Shown here piece after piece: positions 1-9,034 of a stretch of 64,000 nt of DNA. Every line of letters starts with the position of its first letter. Within the stretch, counting starts at the first letter, position 1. The DNA is from Mesorhizobium loti R88b (GTDB lineage Bacteria; Pseudomonadota; Alphaproteobacteria; Rhizobiales; Rhizobiaceae): assembly GCF_013170845.1 (NCBI RefSeq), contig NZ_CP033367.1, forward strand, positions 5,147,001 to 5,211,000. The letters run 5' to 3'. Under the pieces are notes generated by a model, which ran no database searches, was not told the DNA's origin, and saw only the letters and a list, made by a program, of their open reading frames with translations. The translations under genes and the position numbers were made by a program.

Positions 1-47
1 GCCGGCAAGGCTGTCGCAAAGGCGGCAAGGAGCACTGTCAGTCGCAT
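1..47 (-). CDS. N-terminus of an exported protein, cut by window edge
   Basis: Only the first 15 or so residues lie in the window. The minus strand reads ATG at 47 and then MRLTVLLAAFATALP, a short basic start followed by a hydrophobic stretch that looks like a Sec signal peptide. A GGAG ribosome-binding site sits 7 nt upstream (55-58). It follows the peptide-type binding protein by about 100 nt on the same strand, so it is probably a third gene of the methyltransferase operon. Function cannot be told from this fragment. Confidence 0.45.
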   Translation of the reverse strand, partial: MRLTVLLAAFATALP

Positions 48-144
48 GCAGAATCTCCGGCTTTTGATGGCTTGAGGCAATCAACACCACGCGTCCTGCA
101 TATCGGCTTTTTTGCGGCTCATGAAGTCCCTGCGCCGCCTCCTT

Positions 145-1794
145 TCAGCCGTCCAGCCAGACATTCTGGAGGTCCATCTCGAAGGTCTGATGGACGCCGT
201 AATTCTTCACCTTCTTGTTGGTGTGGCTGTAGAGCTTCTGCCAGTAGGGTTGGATGATGACGCCCGAATCCTGCAGGATCTGCTCGACGTCCTTCATCAC
301 TTCCTTGCGCTTGGCTACGTCGATCAGCGAAAGCGCCTGTTTGAGCTTGGCGTCGAAGTCAGGGTTGGAATAGGCCGATTCATTCCAGGCCTCGCCGGTG
401 CGATAGCCGAGCGCCAGCACCTGGACGCCGAGCGGGCGCATGTACCAGATGGTCATCGAATAGGGATATTTCGTCCAGTCGTTCCAGAAGGTCGAGCCCG
501 GCAGCACGGTGCGCTTCACCTTGATGCCGGCATCCCGTAGCTGGCCGGCAATCGCGTCGCCGGTGTTCTTCTGCCAGTCGTCCTCGATGGTGATCAGCTC
601 ATGCTCGAAGTCGGCTTGGCCGGCTTCCGCCATCAGCTTCTTGGCGCCCGCGGCGTCGCGGGTCTTCTTGGGCAGCGGATAATATTCCGGGTGGATCGGG
701 CTGACATGGTGGTTCTCGCCGACCGTACCGCGCCCGTTATAGCCGAGTTGCAAAACGGCATTGTTGTCGACGGCCATCTGCAGCGCATTGCGCACCCGCT
801 GGTCGTCATAAGGCTTGTGAGTGACATTGGTGCGGGCAACCAGTGTCGTTGCCGTCGCGACCTCCGATTTCTCCAGGCCCATCTTGTCGAGGATGTCGAT
901 GAAGTCGGCCGGGCTCTCGAAATTGAGGTCGATCTCGCCGGATTCGAAAGCGTTTACCGTGGCGTTGAAGTCGGTGCCGTAGTCGATGAACTCGATGCTG
1001 TCGAGCGGCGCCTCGCCGCCCCACCATTTGCCGTTTGCGCGGCGCTTCACCACCGCCTTCTGGCCGACATCGTAGGAGACCAGTTCGAACGCTCCCGTGC
1101 CGATCGGCTTCTTGATCGGGTCGGCGCCGTCGGCATCGAAATTGCGGTGCACGACAAGCGCCGGGTAATCGGTGAAGTTCGGTATCAGCGAAATGTCGGG
1201 CTCGCTGAGCTTCAGCTTGACTGTGGAGTCGTCGACCTTGGTGATCGCGCCGTCCCTGGCCTTGCCGGTTTTGGCATCGATCAGCGCGCCGACGCGTGCG
1301 GCCATCGAATTGCCGGCGACGCCTTTCTCGCACCAGCGCGTCAGATTGTAGGCGACGTCATCGGCGTTGAAGGCGTCGCCATTGTTCCACGCAATGCCCT
1401 TGCGCACATGCAGAACATATTCGGTGGCGTCGTCGTTGATGTCCCAGCTTTCAAGCAGCACCGGCTCGAAGGTGAACTGTCTGGTATAGCGGACCAGCGG
1501 CTCCAGCCAGCTGCGCGAAATGTTGGCAAGCTCAACCCAGTCATAGGTGCGCGGATCCTTCTGCGCCTTGACCGACATCGAGACATGTAGAGTGCCGCCC
1601 TTCTTGGGCTCTTCGGCCAAGGCCTGTTGCGGCGCGGCAAGGCCGATCATGCCGTAGGCCAAAGCCGTCGATGCACCAAAGGCGCTTGCCAGCGCCAGGA
1701 ACTCGCGTCGGTCCATGCGGCCCGCACGTGCCTCTTGCGCCATCGCCTCGATAGCGCCCGGGACACGATCGCCATTGCTTCTGAAAAGTGTCAT
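145..1794 (-). CDS. Family 5 (peptide/nickel-type) ABC substrate-binding protein, Tat-exported
   Basis: A 549-residue periplasmic solute-binding protein of the SBP_bac_5 (DppA/OppA) family. The N-terminus carries a twin-arginine signal ([15 protein letters not shown], about residues 28-42), then an Ala-rich cleavage region near residue 60. The mature part shows the family pattern [26 protein letters not shown] precedes the ATG by 7 nt. It lies 45 nt downstream of an MttB-family methyltransferase gene on the same strand. By context it may bind a quaternary amine or betaine-type compound rather than a peptide; this is inference. No permease or ATPase genes are visible, though they may lie beyond the left edge. 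Confidence 0.88.
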   Translation of the reverse strand: MTLFRSNGDRVPGAIEAMAQEARAGRMDRREFLALASAFGASTALAYGMIGLAAPQQALAEEPKKGGTLHVSMSVKAQKDPRTYDWVELANISRSWLEPLVRYTRQFTFEPVLLESWDINDDATEYVLHVRKGIAWNNGDAFNADDVAYNLTRWCEKGVAGNSMAARVGALIDAKTGKARDGAITKVDDSTVKLKLSEPDISLIPNFTDYPALVVHRNFDADGADPIKKPIGTGAFELVSYDVGQKAVVKRRANGKWWGGEAPLDSIEFIDYGTDFNATVNAFESGEIDLNFESPADFIDILDKMGLEKSEVATATTLVARTNVTHKPYDDQRVRNALQMAVDNNAVLQLGYNGRGTVGENHHVSPIHPEYYPLPKKTRDAAGAKKLMAEAGQADFEHELITIEDDWQKNTGDAIAGQLRDAGIKVKRTVLPGSTFWNDWTKYPYSMTIWYMRPLGVQVLALGYRTGEAWNESAYSNPDFDAKLKQALSLIDVAKRKEVMKDVEQILQDSGVIIQPYWQKLYSHTNKKVKNYGVHQTFEMDLQNVWLDG

Positions 1795-1839
1795 TTTCTT
1801 TCCTCCCTTATGGTTCCCGTCGGGTCTTCGCCCTTTGCA

Positions 1840-3390
1840 TCAACTGACAGTGTCCGGCAGTTTCTCCTCGCGCCGTGCGATAAAATCCTTCAAGCCTTCG
1901 GCGATGCCCTCATCGAGCTTCGGCTCCTCGTAATCGGCGAGCATGTTGCGCGCTTTCTCACGACCGCGGGTATCGTGGTCCTTCGCGCCCTCGGCCTTCC
2001 ACTGTTCGAACGAATTGAAGTCCATGATCGAGGGCATGAAGAAAGCCGACTCGAAATGTTCGAGCGTGTGCTGGGTGCCAAGGAAATGGCCTTGCGGCCC
2101 GACCTCGCGGATCGCCGCCATCGCTTCCTTGAAATCGTCGAACGGCAGGCCGCCGGCGTATTTGTACCAGCCGACAAGCTGCTCGCAGTCGGTCGCGAAT
2201 TTCGAATAGCCGCAGGTCAGGCCGGCTTCCAGCCAGCCGGCGGAATGCCAGATGTAGTTGGCGCCGGACAGGATGGCGGCATGCATCAGCATGTTTGATT
2301 CGTAGCCCGCCTGGGCATCGTTCAGCTTGGAGCCGACATGGAAGCCGGATGTACGCCATGGCAGCCGGTATTTTCGCGCCAACGCCCCCATCAGATACAT
2401 CATCTGGGCGGCCTCCGGCGTACCGCCCATCGGCGCGCCGGTCTTCATGTCCACCGTGACCATGAACTGACCGTAGACCTGAGGTGAGCCTGGTCGGATG
2501 AGCTGGGTCAGCGCCACGCCGGCAAGCGCCTCGGCGTTGACCTGCGCCACCGCGCCTACGGCAGAAGCCGAGGTCGAAGCGCCGCACAACGCGAAAGGCG
2601 CCAGGATCAGCGGCTGATTGTGGCTCGCGTAGACCCGCATGGCGTCGATCATGGTGGCATCCCAGACCAGCGGCGAATTGCAGTTGGTGATCGCCACCAG
2701 CACAGGGTTTTCGCGTACGAACTCCTCGCCGAAGACGATACCGGCCATCGCCATCGTATCCTCCGCGCGCTCCTTCGACGTCACTATGCCCATGAACGGC
2801 TTGTCGGAATGCTTCAGCGCGGAATGGATGATGTGCAAATGCCGTTTCGGCACCGCTATCTCCATCGGCTCGCAGATGACCGAGCTCGAGGAGTGCAGCG
2901 CCGGCGCCATGTAGGCCATTTTGTGGAAATTGTTGAGGTCGGCGAGCGTGCCATAGCGCCTGTTGTTGTCGAGGTCGCGCACATAGGGCGCGCCATACAT
3001 TGGCACGAAGATCGAGTTGTTGCCGCCGACGCGAACCGTACGCTCGAGGTTGCGTGCATGGAGCGTGAACTCCGACGGAACCTTCGAGACGAGCTCCATC
3101 AGCAGCGCGCGGTCGATGCGGACACGCGTCTCCCTGACATCGGCGCCGGCCGCCTTCCAGAGCTCGATCGCGCCGTCGTCGCGGAATTCGCAGCCTACCT
3201 CCTCGAGGATCTTGAGCGATTCCTCGTGGATCAGCTCCACCGCCTCGTCCGGAACCATCTGGTAGACTGGAATCTTGCGGACCAGGGTCGGGAACGAGAT
3301 TATTGGAGCCGCTCGCAGAGCCTTGCGCCCGATGCGGCCGCCGCTTCGGCGATGCGTGGTCTCCGTCAATTCAGCGGCGGGTGCGTTCAT
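1840..3390 (-). CDS. MttB-family (trimethylamine/betaine-type) methyltransferase, non-pyrrolysine
   Basis: A 516-residue member of the COG5598 trimethylamine:corrinoid methyltransferase-like family. Characterised relatives move a methyl group from trimethylamine or from betaines (MtgB type) to a corrinoid protein. The frame is open throughout with no internal TAG, so it is the non-pyrrolysine type. Family-like stretches include EEVGCEFRD, MYGAPYVRD and GGTPEAAQMMYL. Start: the ATG at 3390 has AGGAGG 4 nt upstream; a start 13 codons earlier (3429) lacks one. It precedes the binding protein in an apparent operon and faces a LysR regulator. No corrinoid protein gene is visible here. The substrate is unknown. 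Confidence 0.85.
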   Translation of the reverse strand: MNAPAAELTETTHRRSGGRIGRKALRAAPIISFPTLVRKIPVYQMVPDEAVELIHEESLKILEEVGCEFRDDGAIELWKAAGADVRETRVRIDRALLMELVSKVPSEFTLHARNLERTVRVGGNNSIFVPMYGAPYVRDLDNNRRYGTLADLNNFHKMAYMAPALHSSSSVICEPMEIAVPKRHLHIIHSALKHSDKPFMGIVTSKERAEDTMAMAGIVFGEEFVRENPVLVAITNCNSPLVWDATMIDAMRVYASHNQPLILAPFALCGASTSASAVGAVAQVNAEALAGVALTQLIRPGSPQVYGQFMVTVDMKTGAPMGGTPEAAQMMYLMGALARKYRLPWRTSGFHVGSKLNDAQAGYESNMLMHAAILSGANYIWHSAGWLEAGLTCGYSKFATDCEQLVGWYKYAGGLPFDDFKEAMAAIREVGPQGHFLGTQHTLEHFESAFFMPSIMDFNSFEQWKAEGAKDHDTRGREKARNMLADYEEPKLDEGIAEGLKDFIARREEKLPDTVS

Positions 3391-3481
3391 GAGACCTCCT
3401 GGCGTCCGTTCCAGCCAAGTTAGCGACATGAAATATGGCTGTGACGCTGGAAAATCCTGATCTCTTGTATAAACTCAGCTT

Positions 3482-4384
3482 ATGCGAAGCCTGCGCCATC
3501 TTCTGCCCTCCGCCGGCAGCCTGATCGTCTTCGAGGCGGCCGGCCGGCTGTCGAGCTTCACCGCCGCCGGGCGCGAGCTCGGCATGACGCAGGCCGCCGT
3601 CTCCTACGCGGTGCGCGGTCTAGAAGAGCAGCTCGGCGCTAAGCTGTTCCAGCGCCGTCACCGGCAGGTCAGCCTGACGGAAGCCGGCGAACGCTTCCAC
3701 GCCGACGTCTCGCTGGGCTTGTCTCATATCCGCAAGTCGGCCGAGGACCTGCGCCTGCAGGCGACCGGCGGCCACGTGACGCTTGCCGCATCGACCGCTT
3801 TCGGCTCGTTCTGGATGATGCCGCGCCTACAGCAGTTCCGCGACGAATTGCCAGGCATCGATCTGCGCATCCAGACCGCCGACCGCGACCTCGACATCAT
3901 CGCCGAAGGCATCCCGCTCGCGGTGCGCGGCGGCGAGCCCCGGGAATGGCCGGACTATCATTCGCTGCCGCTTGCCGACGAGGAGATCTTCCCCGTTGTT
4001 GGCGCCAGCTATCTCGCAAAATTTGGCATGCCGAAAAGCGTCGAGGACCTGGCCACGCACCGTCTCATCCATCTCGAGGAGCCGTATCGCGAGGCCGCCA
4101 GTTGGGATGAATGGTTCCAGTCGGCCGGCGGCAGTCTCGACGACACCGCGCGCGGCCTGCGCATCAATGATTATGGCCTGGTGATCCAGGGGGTGATGGA
4201 GGGGCAAGGCATTGCCCTTGGCTGGCGACACCTTGCCGAGCGGCTGCTGGCGACGGGACTGCTGGTGCCCGTGACCAACCATGTGCTCAAGACCGGCAAG
4301 GCCTTCTATGTCGTCTGGCCGAAAAACCGCGAATTGAGCGAAAATGCCCGCAAGGTCAGGGATTGGCTGGCGGCGCAGGCTTAG
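3482..4384 (+). CDS. LysR-family transcriptional regulator, GcvA-like
   Basis: A 300-residue LysR regulator. Residues 10-65 form the winged helix-turn-helix (FEAAGRLSSFTAAGRELGMTQAAVSYAVRGLEEQLGAKLFQR split over the motif), followed by a periplasmic-binding-like effector domain. The phrases WMMPRLQQF and AVRGGEP are typical of the GcvA subgroup. It is transcribed away from the MttB-family gene across a 91-nt gap, the usual LysR arrangement, so it probably controls that gene in response to its substrate. No clear T-N11-A palindrome was identified in the gap. The effector is not known. Confidence 0.9.
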   Translation: MRSLRHLLPSAGSLIVFEAAGRLSSFTAAGRELGMTQAAVSYAVRGLEEQLGAKLFQRRHRQVSLTEAGERFHADVSLGLSHIRKSAEDLRLQATGGHVTLAASTAFGSFWMMPRLQQFRDELPGIDLRIQTADRDLDIIAEGIPLAVRGGEPREWPDYHSLPLADEEIFPVVGASYLAKFGMPKSVEDLATHRLIHLEEPYREAASWDEWFQSAGGSLDDTARGLRINDYGLVIQGVMEGQGIALGWRHLAERLLATGLLVPVTNHVLKTGKAFYVVWPKNRELSENARKVRDWLAAQA

Positions 4385-4393
4385 CTTCGCCAG

Positions 4394-4420
4394 CGCAATC
4401 CGGCGCATGACCGGATTGCG
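4394..4420. terminator. Hairpin between convergent genes
   Basis: Perfect 10-bp inverted repeat CGCAATCCGG / CCGGATTGCG with a 7-nt loop, just after the LysR stop (4384) and before the end of the convergent ABM gene (4439). There is no T-run on either side, so it may be a bidirectional mRNA-end hairpin or a common rhizobial intergenic palindrome rather than a strict intrinsic terminator. Confidence 0.45.
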
Positions 4421-4438
4421 TTCGCATGATGAAAGAGA

Positions 4439-4747
4439 TCAGACCGAACCGTCATTCTTGAGGCCGAGCACGTCGATCTTGTCGATGGTCGGCGGGCCAA
4501 CAAACAGCGTTTCCGCATTGGCCATCAGCGCCTTGGCAATCTCGCCGGTAAGGTGCGCCTGTCGGCCTGCCTCGTCGTGAAAGGCATCAAACACGCCGAA
4601 GACGCTTGGCGAAAGCCGCAGGGCGAACCAGATCGGTGTTCCGGCCTCCTGATTGGCCAGTTGCAGCCCGGTTGCGAGGAACGCGGCGACGTCCTTCTCC
4701 TTGCCGGGCTTGGCTTCGAAGCGCGCGAACAATGCGAGTTTGATCAT
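4439..4747 (-). CDS. Putative antibiotic biosynthesis monooxygenase (ABM)-domain protein
   Basis: A 102-residue protein of the dimeric alpha/beta-barrel ABM (YgiN-like) family. The start MIKLALFARFEAKPGKE and the FDAFHDEAGRQAHL segment are typical. Known relatives act as cofactor-free quinol or anthrone monooxygenases, but many have no assigned substrate. GAGGA lies 9 nt before the ATG. It is divergent from a GlxA-type regulator with a 110-nt gap that holds a long palindrome, so the regulator probably controls it. The exact reaction is not known. Confidence 0.8.
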   Translation of the reverse strand: MIKLALFARFEAKPGKEKDVAAFLATGLQLANQEAGTPIWFALRLSPSVFGVFDAFHDEAGRQAHLTGEIAKALMANAETLFVGPPTIDKIDVLGLKNDGSV

Positions 4748-4824
4748 TTTGTCTTTTCCTCATCATTTATACGGCCAAGGGCCGTCGAGGAGCACAGTCG
4801 CAGCATCGAAGCGGAAACCGTATT

Positions 4825-4857
4825 GGCAATAATGACATCTTTGATATCATTATTGCC
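4825..4857. promoter_or_regulatory. 33-bp near-perfect palindrome abutting the GlxA start codon
   Basis: Two 15-nt arms (GGCAATAATGACATC at 4825-4839 and GATATCATTATTGCC at 4843-4857) are inverted copies with one mismatch and a 3-nt centre (TTT). The right arm ends on the base before the ATG at 4858, leaving no ribosome-binding site. The position between divergent genes fits an operator, probably for autoregulation and control of the ABM gene. Confidence 0.6.
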
Positions 4858-5820
4858 ATGAACATTTCCGTCCTTGCGCTTGACGGCGTCTTCGACACCG
4901 GACTGGCCACCATGCTCGACGTTTTCGGCACCGCCAACGAACTGGCTGGAATGCTGGCATCGCCGCCCGGCCATTTCGCCACGACCATTGTCGGGGTGAG
5001 CGACACAGTCCACACCGGGCAAGGCCTTCAGGTGCCAGTCGTCCCGATGGGCACCGAGCCGGCCCCCTATTGGCTGGTGATCCCGGCGATCGGCAAGAAG
5101 ATGCCGGGCCCGCTTGGCGACGCGCTGAAGCGAAACGACATCGCCCTGGCGACCAAGGCGTTGCGCGCTGCCGCCGAAGTCGGCACCCGCATCGGCGCTG
5201 CCTGCATTGGCACCTTCATCCTGGCGGAGACCGGCCTGCTCGACCGGCGGCCGTCAACCACGACCTGGTGGCTGGCGCCGATGTTCCGACAACGTTACCC
5301 GCAAGTGCGGCTCGACGCCTCACGCATGCTGATCAATGATGGGCAGTTCGCGACCGCCGGTGCGGCGCTCGGCCATATCGACCTCGCTTTGATGGTGATC
5401 CGCCAGACCAGTCCCGAGCTTGCGGCGCTGACTGCGAAATACCTCGTCGTCGACAGCCGCCCGTTGCAATCCGCCTACGCGATCTCCGATCACCTCGCGC
5501 ATTCGAACCCTCTGGTCGAACGTTTCGAGCGCTGGGCGCGCGGCCATCTCGCCGCCGGTTTCAATCTTGAGGAAGCAGCTACGGCACTGGGTGCCAGCAA
5601 GCGGACGCTGTCGCGGCGGGTCAACGACGTACTTGGCAAGACGCCGCTGTCCTATTTCCAGGATCTGCGCGTCGAGCAGGCCGTGCATTTGTTGAAGACC
5701 ACATCCGATAGTGTCGATGAGATCGCCGCCAAGGTCGGCTATGGCGACGGGGTCACGTTGCGCAATCTGTTGCGCCGGCGGCTGCGCAAGGGCGTGCGCG
5801 AAATCCGCACCGCAAACTGA
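4858..5820 (+). CDS. GlxA-family AraC-type transcriptional regulator (DJ-1/PfpI plus AraC HTH)
   Basis: A 320-residue two-domain regulator. Residues 1-165 form a DJ-1/PfpI-like amidotransferase fold (VLALDGVFDTGLATMLDVFG; AACIGTFILAETGLLDRRP). Residues about 210-315 are an AraC/XylS DNA-binding domain with two helix-turn-helices (LGASKRTLSRRVNDVLG; VDEIAAKVGYGDGVTLRNLL). The DJ-1-like domain normally senses a ligand and is not catalytic. The ATG follows a 33-bp palindrome directly, so translation may start without a conventional ribosome-binding site. Divergent from the ABM gene, which is the likely target. Confidence 0.88.
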   Translation: MNISVLALDGVFDTGLATMLDVFGTANELAGMLASPPGHFATTIVGVSDTVHTGQGLQVPVVPMGTEPAPYWLVIPAIGKKMPGPLGDALKRNDIALATKALRAAAEVGTRIGAACIGTFILAETGLLDRRPSTTTWWLAPMFRQRYPQVRLDASRMLINDGQFATAGAALGHIDLALMVIRQTSPELAALTAKYLVVDSRPLQSAYAISDHLAHSNPLVERFERWARGHLAAGFNLEEAATALGASKRTLSRRVNDVLGKTPLSYFQDLRVEQAVHLLKTTSDSVDEIAAKVGYGDGVTLRNLLRRRLRKGVREIRTAN

Positions 5821-5874
5821 TCCACTCCTGAATTCTCCCCTCCCGCGCGACACGAATCCGCCTATAGTGCGCCC

Positions 5875-7758
5875 ATGCCCATTCGCCAGCTTTCCGAAAC
5901 GATGATCAACCAGATCGCCGCCGGCGAAGTCATCGAGCGTCCGGCGAGCGTGGTCAAGGAACTGGTCGAGAACGCGCTCGATGCCGGCGCATCGCGCGTC
6001 GAGGTCGTCACGTCAGGCGGCGGGCTGAACCTGATCCGCGTCACCGATGACGGCTCGGGCATCCCCGAACCGGAGCTTTCGCTGGCGATCGCACGCCATT
6101 GCACCTCCAAGCTCGTCGAGGACATCAACGACATTCGCTCGCTTGGCTTCCGCGGCGAGGCATTGCCGTCGATCGGCTCGGTGTCGCGGCTGTCGATTCG
6201 CTCGCGTACGGCCTCGAGCGACAGCGCCGCCGAGATCGGCATCGAAGGCGGCCGCGTCCTGCCCGTCAGGCCGGCGGCGGCCAATCGCGGCACCACGGTC
6301 GAGGTGCGCGACCTGTTCTTCGCCACGCCGGCCCGGCTCAAATTCATGAAGGGCGAGCGCGCCGAAAGCTCGGCGACCAGCGATGTGGTCAAGCGCATTG
6401 CCATCGCCTTCCCCGCCGTGCGGTTCACGCTGGCTGGTACGGATCGCTCAACACTTGAACTGCCGGCGACCGACGACAGTCCGGAAGGCAGCCTGCGGCG
6501 CGTTGCCCAGGTGATGGGCGCGGAGTTTCCCGACAATTCCATTGCCATCGACGCGATGCGCGAAGGCGTGCATCTAACCGGCCATGTGTCGATCCCGTCC
6601 TTCACCCGCGCCAATGCGTTGCAGCAATATGCCTATGTCAATGGCAGGCCGGTGCGCGACAAGCTGATCGCCGGCGCCATCCGCGGCGCTTTCGCCGACG
6701 TGCTGCCACGCGACCGCCACGCGGTGACGGTGCTGTTTCTTTCGCTCGATCCGGCCATCGTCGACGTCAACGTCCACCCGGCCAAGGCCGACGTGCGCTT
6801 CCGCGATCCGGGCCTGGTGCGCGGGCTGATCGTCGGCGCCATTCGCCAGGCACTGGCCGACGCCGGCATCCGTTCGGCCACCACGGGAGCCGCCGCCATG
6901 ATGGCGGCGTTCCGGCCAGGTGCGGCATCCTACGGTCACGGCGGCCCGGCCAATGGCCATCGCAGCTACGACGCGGCCTATCGCGCGTCAGGCTCGACCG
7001 GTTTCGATCCCTCGCGCTCGCCGCAGCGGCCGCTCGACATGCAATTCGAAGGCGCGGACTTTGTACGCGCCAGGAATGGCGACTTTGATGAGCCCGACCA
7101 GGCGGCGTTCGATGCCGGCTCGCTGGCCAGCGCCGATGCGCGCGCCAGTCAGGATATGCCGGCGGAGACGCTGCTTGGCGCGGTGCTGGGTGTGGCACGC
7201 GCCCAGGTACACGAGAACTATATTGTGGCGCAGACAAGCGATTCGCTGATCATCGTCGACCAGCACGCGGCCCATGAGCGGCTGGTTTATGAGGCGCTGA
7301 AGAACGCGCTGCATTCGCGGCCAGTGCCTTCGCAGATGCTGCTGCTGCCTGAAATCATCGATCTGCCGGAGGAGGACGCCGAGCGGCTCGCCATGCATTC
7401 CGAGACACTCGCCCGCTTTGGCCTCGGCATCGAGCGTTTCGGCCCGGGCGCCGTCGCGGTGCGCGAGACGCCGTCGATGCTGGGCGAGACCAATGCCCAG
7501 CAATTGGTGCGCGATCTCGCCGACGAGATCGCCGACAACGACACGGTCGAGACGCTCAAAGAACGGCTGGACAAGATCGCCGCGACCATGGCCTGCCATG
7601 GCTCTGTGCGCTCCGGCCGGCTGCTCAAGGCCGAGGAAATGAACGCGCTGCTGCGCCAGATGGAGGCGACCCCGGGGTCCGGCACCTGCAACCACGGCCG
7701 GCCGACCTATATCGAATTGAAGCTCGCCGATATCGAAAGGCTGTTCGGGCGGCGGTAA
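5875..7758 (+). CDS. mutL: DNA mismatch repair protein MutL
   Basis: A 627-residue MutL that links mismatch recognition by MutS to strand removal. The N-terminal GHKL ATPase has all motifs: [26 protein letters not shown] and the [12 protein letters not shown] segment. The C-terminal dimerisation domain carries [12 protein letters not shown] (about residues 462-473), which fits the DQHA-X2-E-X4-E endonuclease motif, plus CNHGRPTY near the end. This fits bacteria without MutH, where MutL itself nicks DNA. A TATAGT hexamer lies only 6 nt before the ATG, and there is no clear ribosome-binding site, so the mRNA may have a very short leader. Confidence 0.97.
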   Translation: MPIRQLSETMINQIAAGEVIERPASVVKELVENALDAGASRVEVVTSGGGLNLIRVTDDGSGIPEPELSLAIARHCTSKLVEDINDIRSLGFRGEALPSIGSVSRLSIRSRTASSDSAAEIGIEGGRVLPVRPAAANRGTTVEVRDLFFATPARLKFMKGERAESSATSDVVKRIAIAFPAVRFTLAGTDRSTLELPATDDSPEGSLRRVAQVMGAEFPDNSIAIDAMREGVHLTGHVSIPSFTRANALQQYAYVNGRPVRDKLIAGAIRGAFADVLPRDRHAVTVLFLSLDPAIVDVNVHPAKADVRFRDPGLVRGLIVGAIRQALADAGIRSATTGAAAMMAAFRPGAASYGHGGPANGHRSYDAAYRASGSTGFDPSRSPQRPLDMQFEGADFVRARNGDFDEPDQAAFDAGSLASADARASQDMPAETLLGAVLGVARAQVHENYIVAQTSDSLIIVDQHAAHERLVYEALKNALHSRPVPSQMLLLPEIIDLPEEDAERLAMHSETLARFGLGIERFGPGAVAVRETPSMLGETNAQQLVRDLADEIADNDTVETLKERLDKIAATMACHGSVRSGRLLKAEEMNALLRQMEATPGSGTCNHGRPTYIELKLADIERLFGRR

Positions 7759-7811
7759 CGAGTTCGGTTCCAGTGAGGTCGGCGCCAAGCCCCCACCCGG
7801 ACCTCCGGTCC

Positions 7812-7990
7812 GACCTCCCCACAAGGGGGAGGTAGAGCGCCGAGCTATTCCGCATGAGCGCAGTTTCTGTAGGCCGGTAGATCGCTTCCTCACCCTCCCC
7901 CTTGTGGGGGTCCGAAGGACGGGCGAGACCCGTGGCTCGCCCCGGGCAAGTCGCTGCGAAGCAGCGGGGTGGAGGTCCGAAAAAGGGTCG
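7812..7990. repeat. Intergenic palindromic repeat cluster
   Basis: Between mutL and the EamA gene. A near-perfect inverted pair (7812-7832 and about 7894-7911) is built on CCTCCCC-ACAA-GGGGGAGG. It is followed by GGGCGAG/CTCGCCC (7921-7942) and CGCTGC-gaa-GCAGCG. The G/C-rich self-complementary blocks look like the dispersed intergenic repeats common in Mesorhizobium. No gene is seen in the surrounding 279-nt gap (7759-8037). Confidence 0.6.
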
Positions 7991-8037
7991 CTTTTCAGCG
8001 GCCTTTTCGATTCAGGAAAACCTTCCAACCCTCGGTT

Positions 8038-8931
8038 TTACCTCTTCAAATTGACCACGATGACGCCGCCCAGCGCCAGTGCACCGCCGAGGATGCCGAG
8101 CAGCGTCGGCACTTCGCCCAGCCAGAAGAAACCGATCAAAGCCGACATAGGCGAGACCAGATAGAGGAAGTTCGAAGCGCGCGCTGCCGGCAGGCGCGAC
8201 AAGGCGGTCGCCCAGGCGGCGTAGGCGATCAGGCTCGGCACGATGCCGAGAAAGATCACGGCGCCGAGGCCTGCCGTATTGGCCACAGCTGCCTGCGCAA
8301 AGCCGCTTGGAAGAAAGGGGGACAGGCAAAGTGCGCCAAGAATCATGTTCGAGGCTGAGATGGTCAGCGGGTGATGACGGGCAAAGAGCGGCTTCTGGAC
8401 GATCGTGTTGACGGCCGAGCAGAGCGCGGAGCCAAGAACCAATAGCGCCCCGGCATTGAAGTGCAGGCCATGGCCGTCGGCCACGGCGATGATGCCGATG
8501 CCAGCGAAAGAAATGACCGTGCCGGCCCAGGCCCACCTTGAGAAGCGTTCGCCGAGCAGGGCCATTGCCATGATGGCGGTAAAGATCGGGCTGACATTGA
8601 TGATGAAACCGGCGGCCCCCGCCGAGACGGTCAGTTCGCCGAAATTGAGCATGACGGTGTAGAGCGCGACGAAGATGGCGCCGCCAAAGACGAGGCGCCA
8701 CACTTCGTCGAGCCTGGGCAATGCCGGACGCTTGACGGCAAGAAAGATCGCCGCCGGTACCGCGGCGATGCCAAAGCGCAGGGCTCCCAGCTCCAGCGGC
8801 CCGAAGGCGGCGAGGCCGGCACGGATCGCCGGAAAGGCCGACGCCCAGCCGACCACGGTGAGCGCCACGGCGATGGCTGCGGTGGTGTCCATCCGCTGTG
8901 TCGGATTCAACGTGCCGGTCGTTGCGCTCAT
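8038..8931 (-). CDS. EamA/DMT-family inner-membrane exporter
   Basis: A 297-residue protein with about ten hydrophobic helices in two EamA repeats (GWASAFPAIRAGLAAFGP in the first; ASNFLYLVSPMSALIGF in the second), typical of drug/metabolite transporters such as RhaT/YdcZ relatives. The start at 8931 has GAGGA 7 nt upstream; an ATG 13 codons earlier (8970) has none. It is divergent from a LysR regulator, with an 84-nt gap that includes a palindrome, so it is probably exported-metabolite efflux under that regulator. The substrate is unknown. Confidence 0.88.
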   Translation of the reverse strand: MSATTGTLNPTQRMDTTAAIAVALTVVGWASAFPAIRAGLAAFGPLELGALRFGIAAVPAAIFLAVKRPALPRLDEVWRLVFGGAIFVALYTVMLNFGELTVSAGAAGFIINVSPIFTAIMAMALLGERFSRWAWAGTVISFAGIGIIAVADGHGLHFNAGALLVLGSALCSAVNTIVQKPLFARHHPLTISASNMILGALCLSPFLPSGFAQAAVANTAGLGAVIFLGIVPSLIAYAAWATALSRLPAARASNFLYLVSPMSALIGFFWLGEVPTLLGILGGALALGGVIVVNLKR

Positions 8932-9011
8932 CTCACTGTCCTCGTTATCCTGCGTCTTGGAGTTAGACAACGCCCTTTTCGGTCTGTTGACAAACGACCA
9001 GATCGAGGATC

Positions 9012-9034
9012 AGCTGTGATTATGGATCACAGCT
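9012..9034. promoter_or_regulatory. Palindrome over the LysR start, probable autoregulatory site
   Basis: Perfect 9-bp arms AGCTGTGAT (9012-9020) and ATCACAGCT (9026-9034) with a 5-nt centre. The core fits the LysR T-N11-A rule. It covers the GTG (9016) and ATG (9022) starts of the regulator, so binding would block its own expression. Confidence 0.55.
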
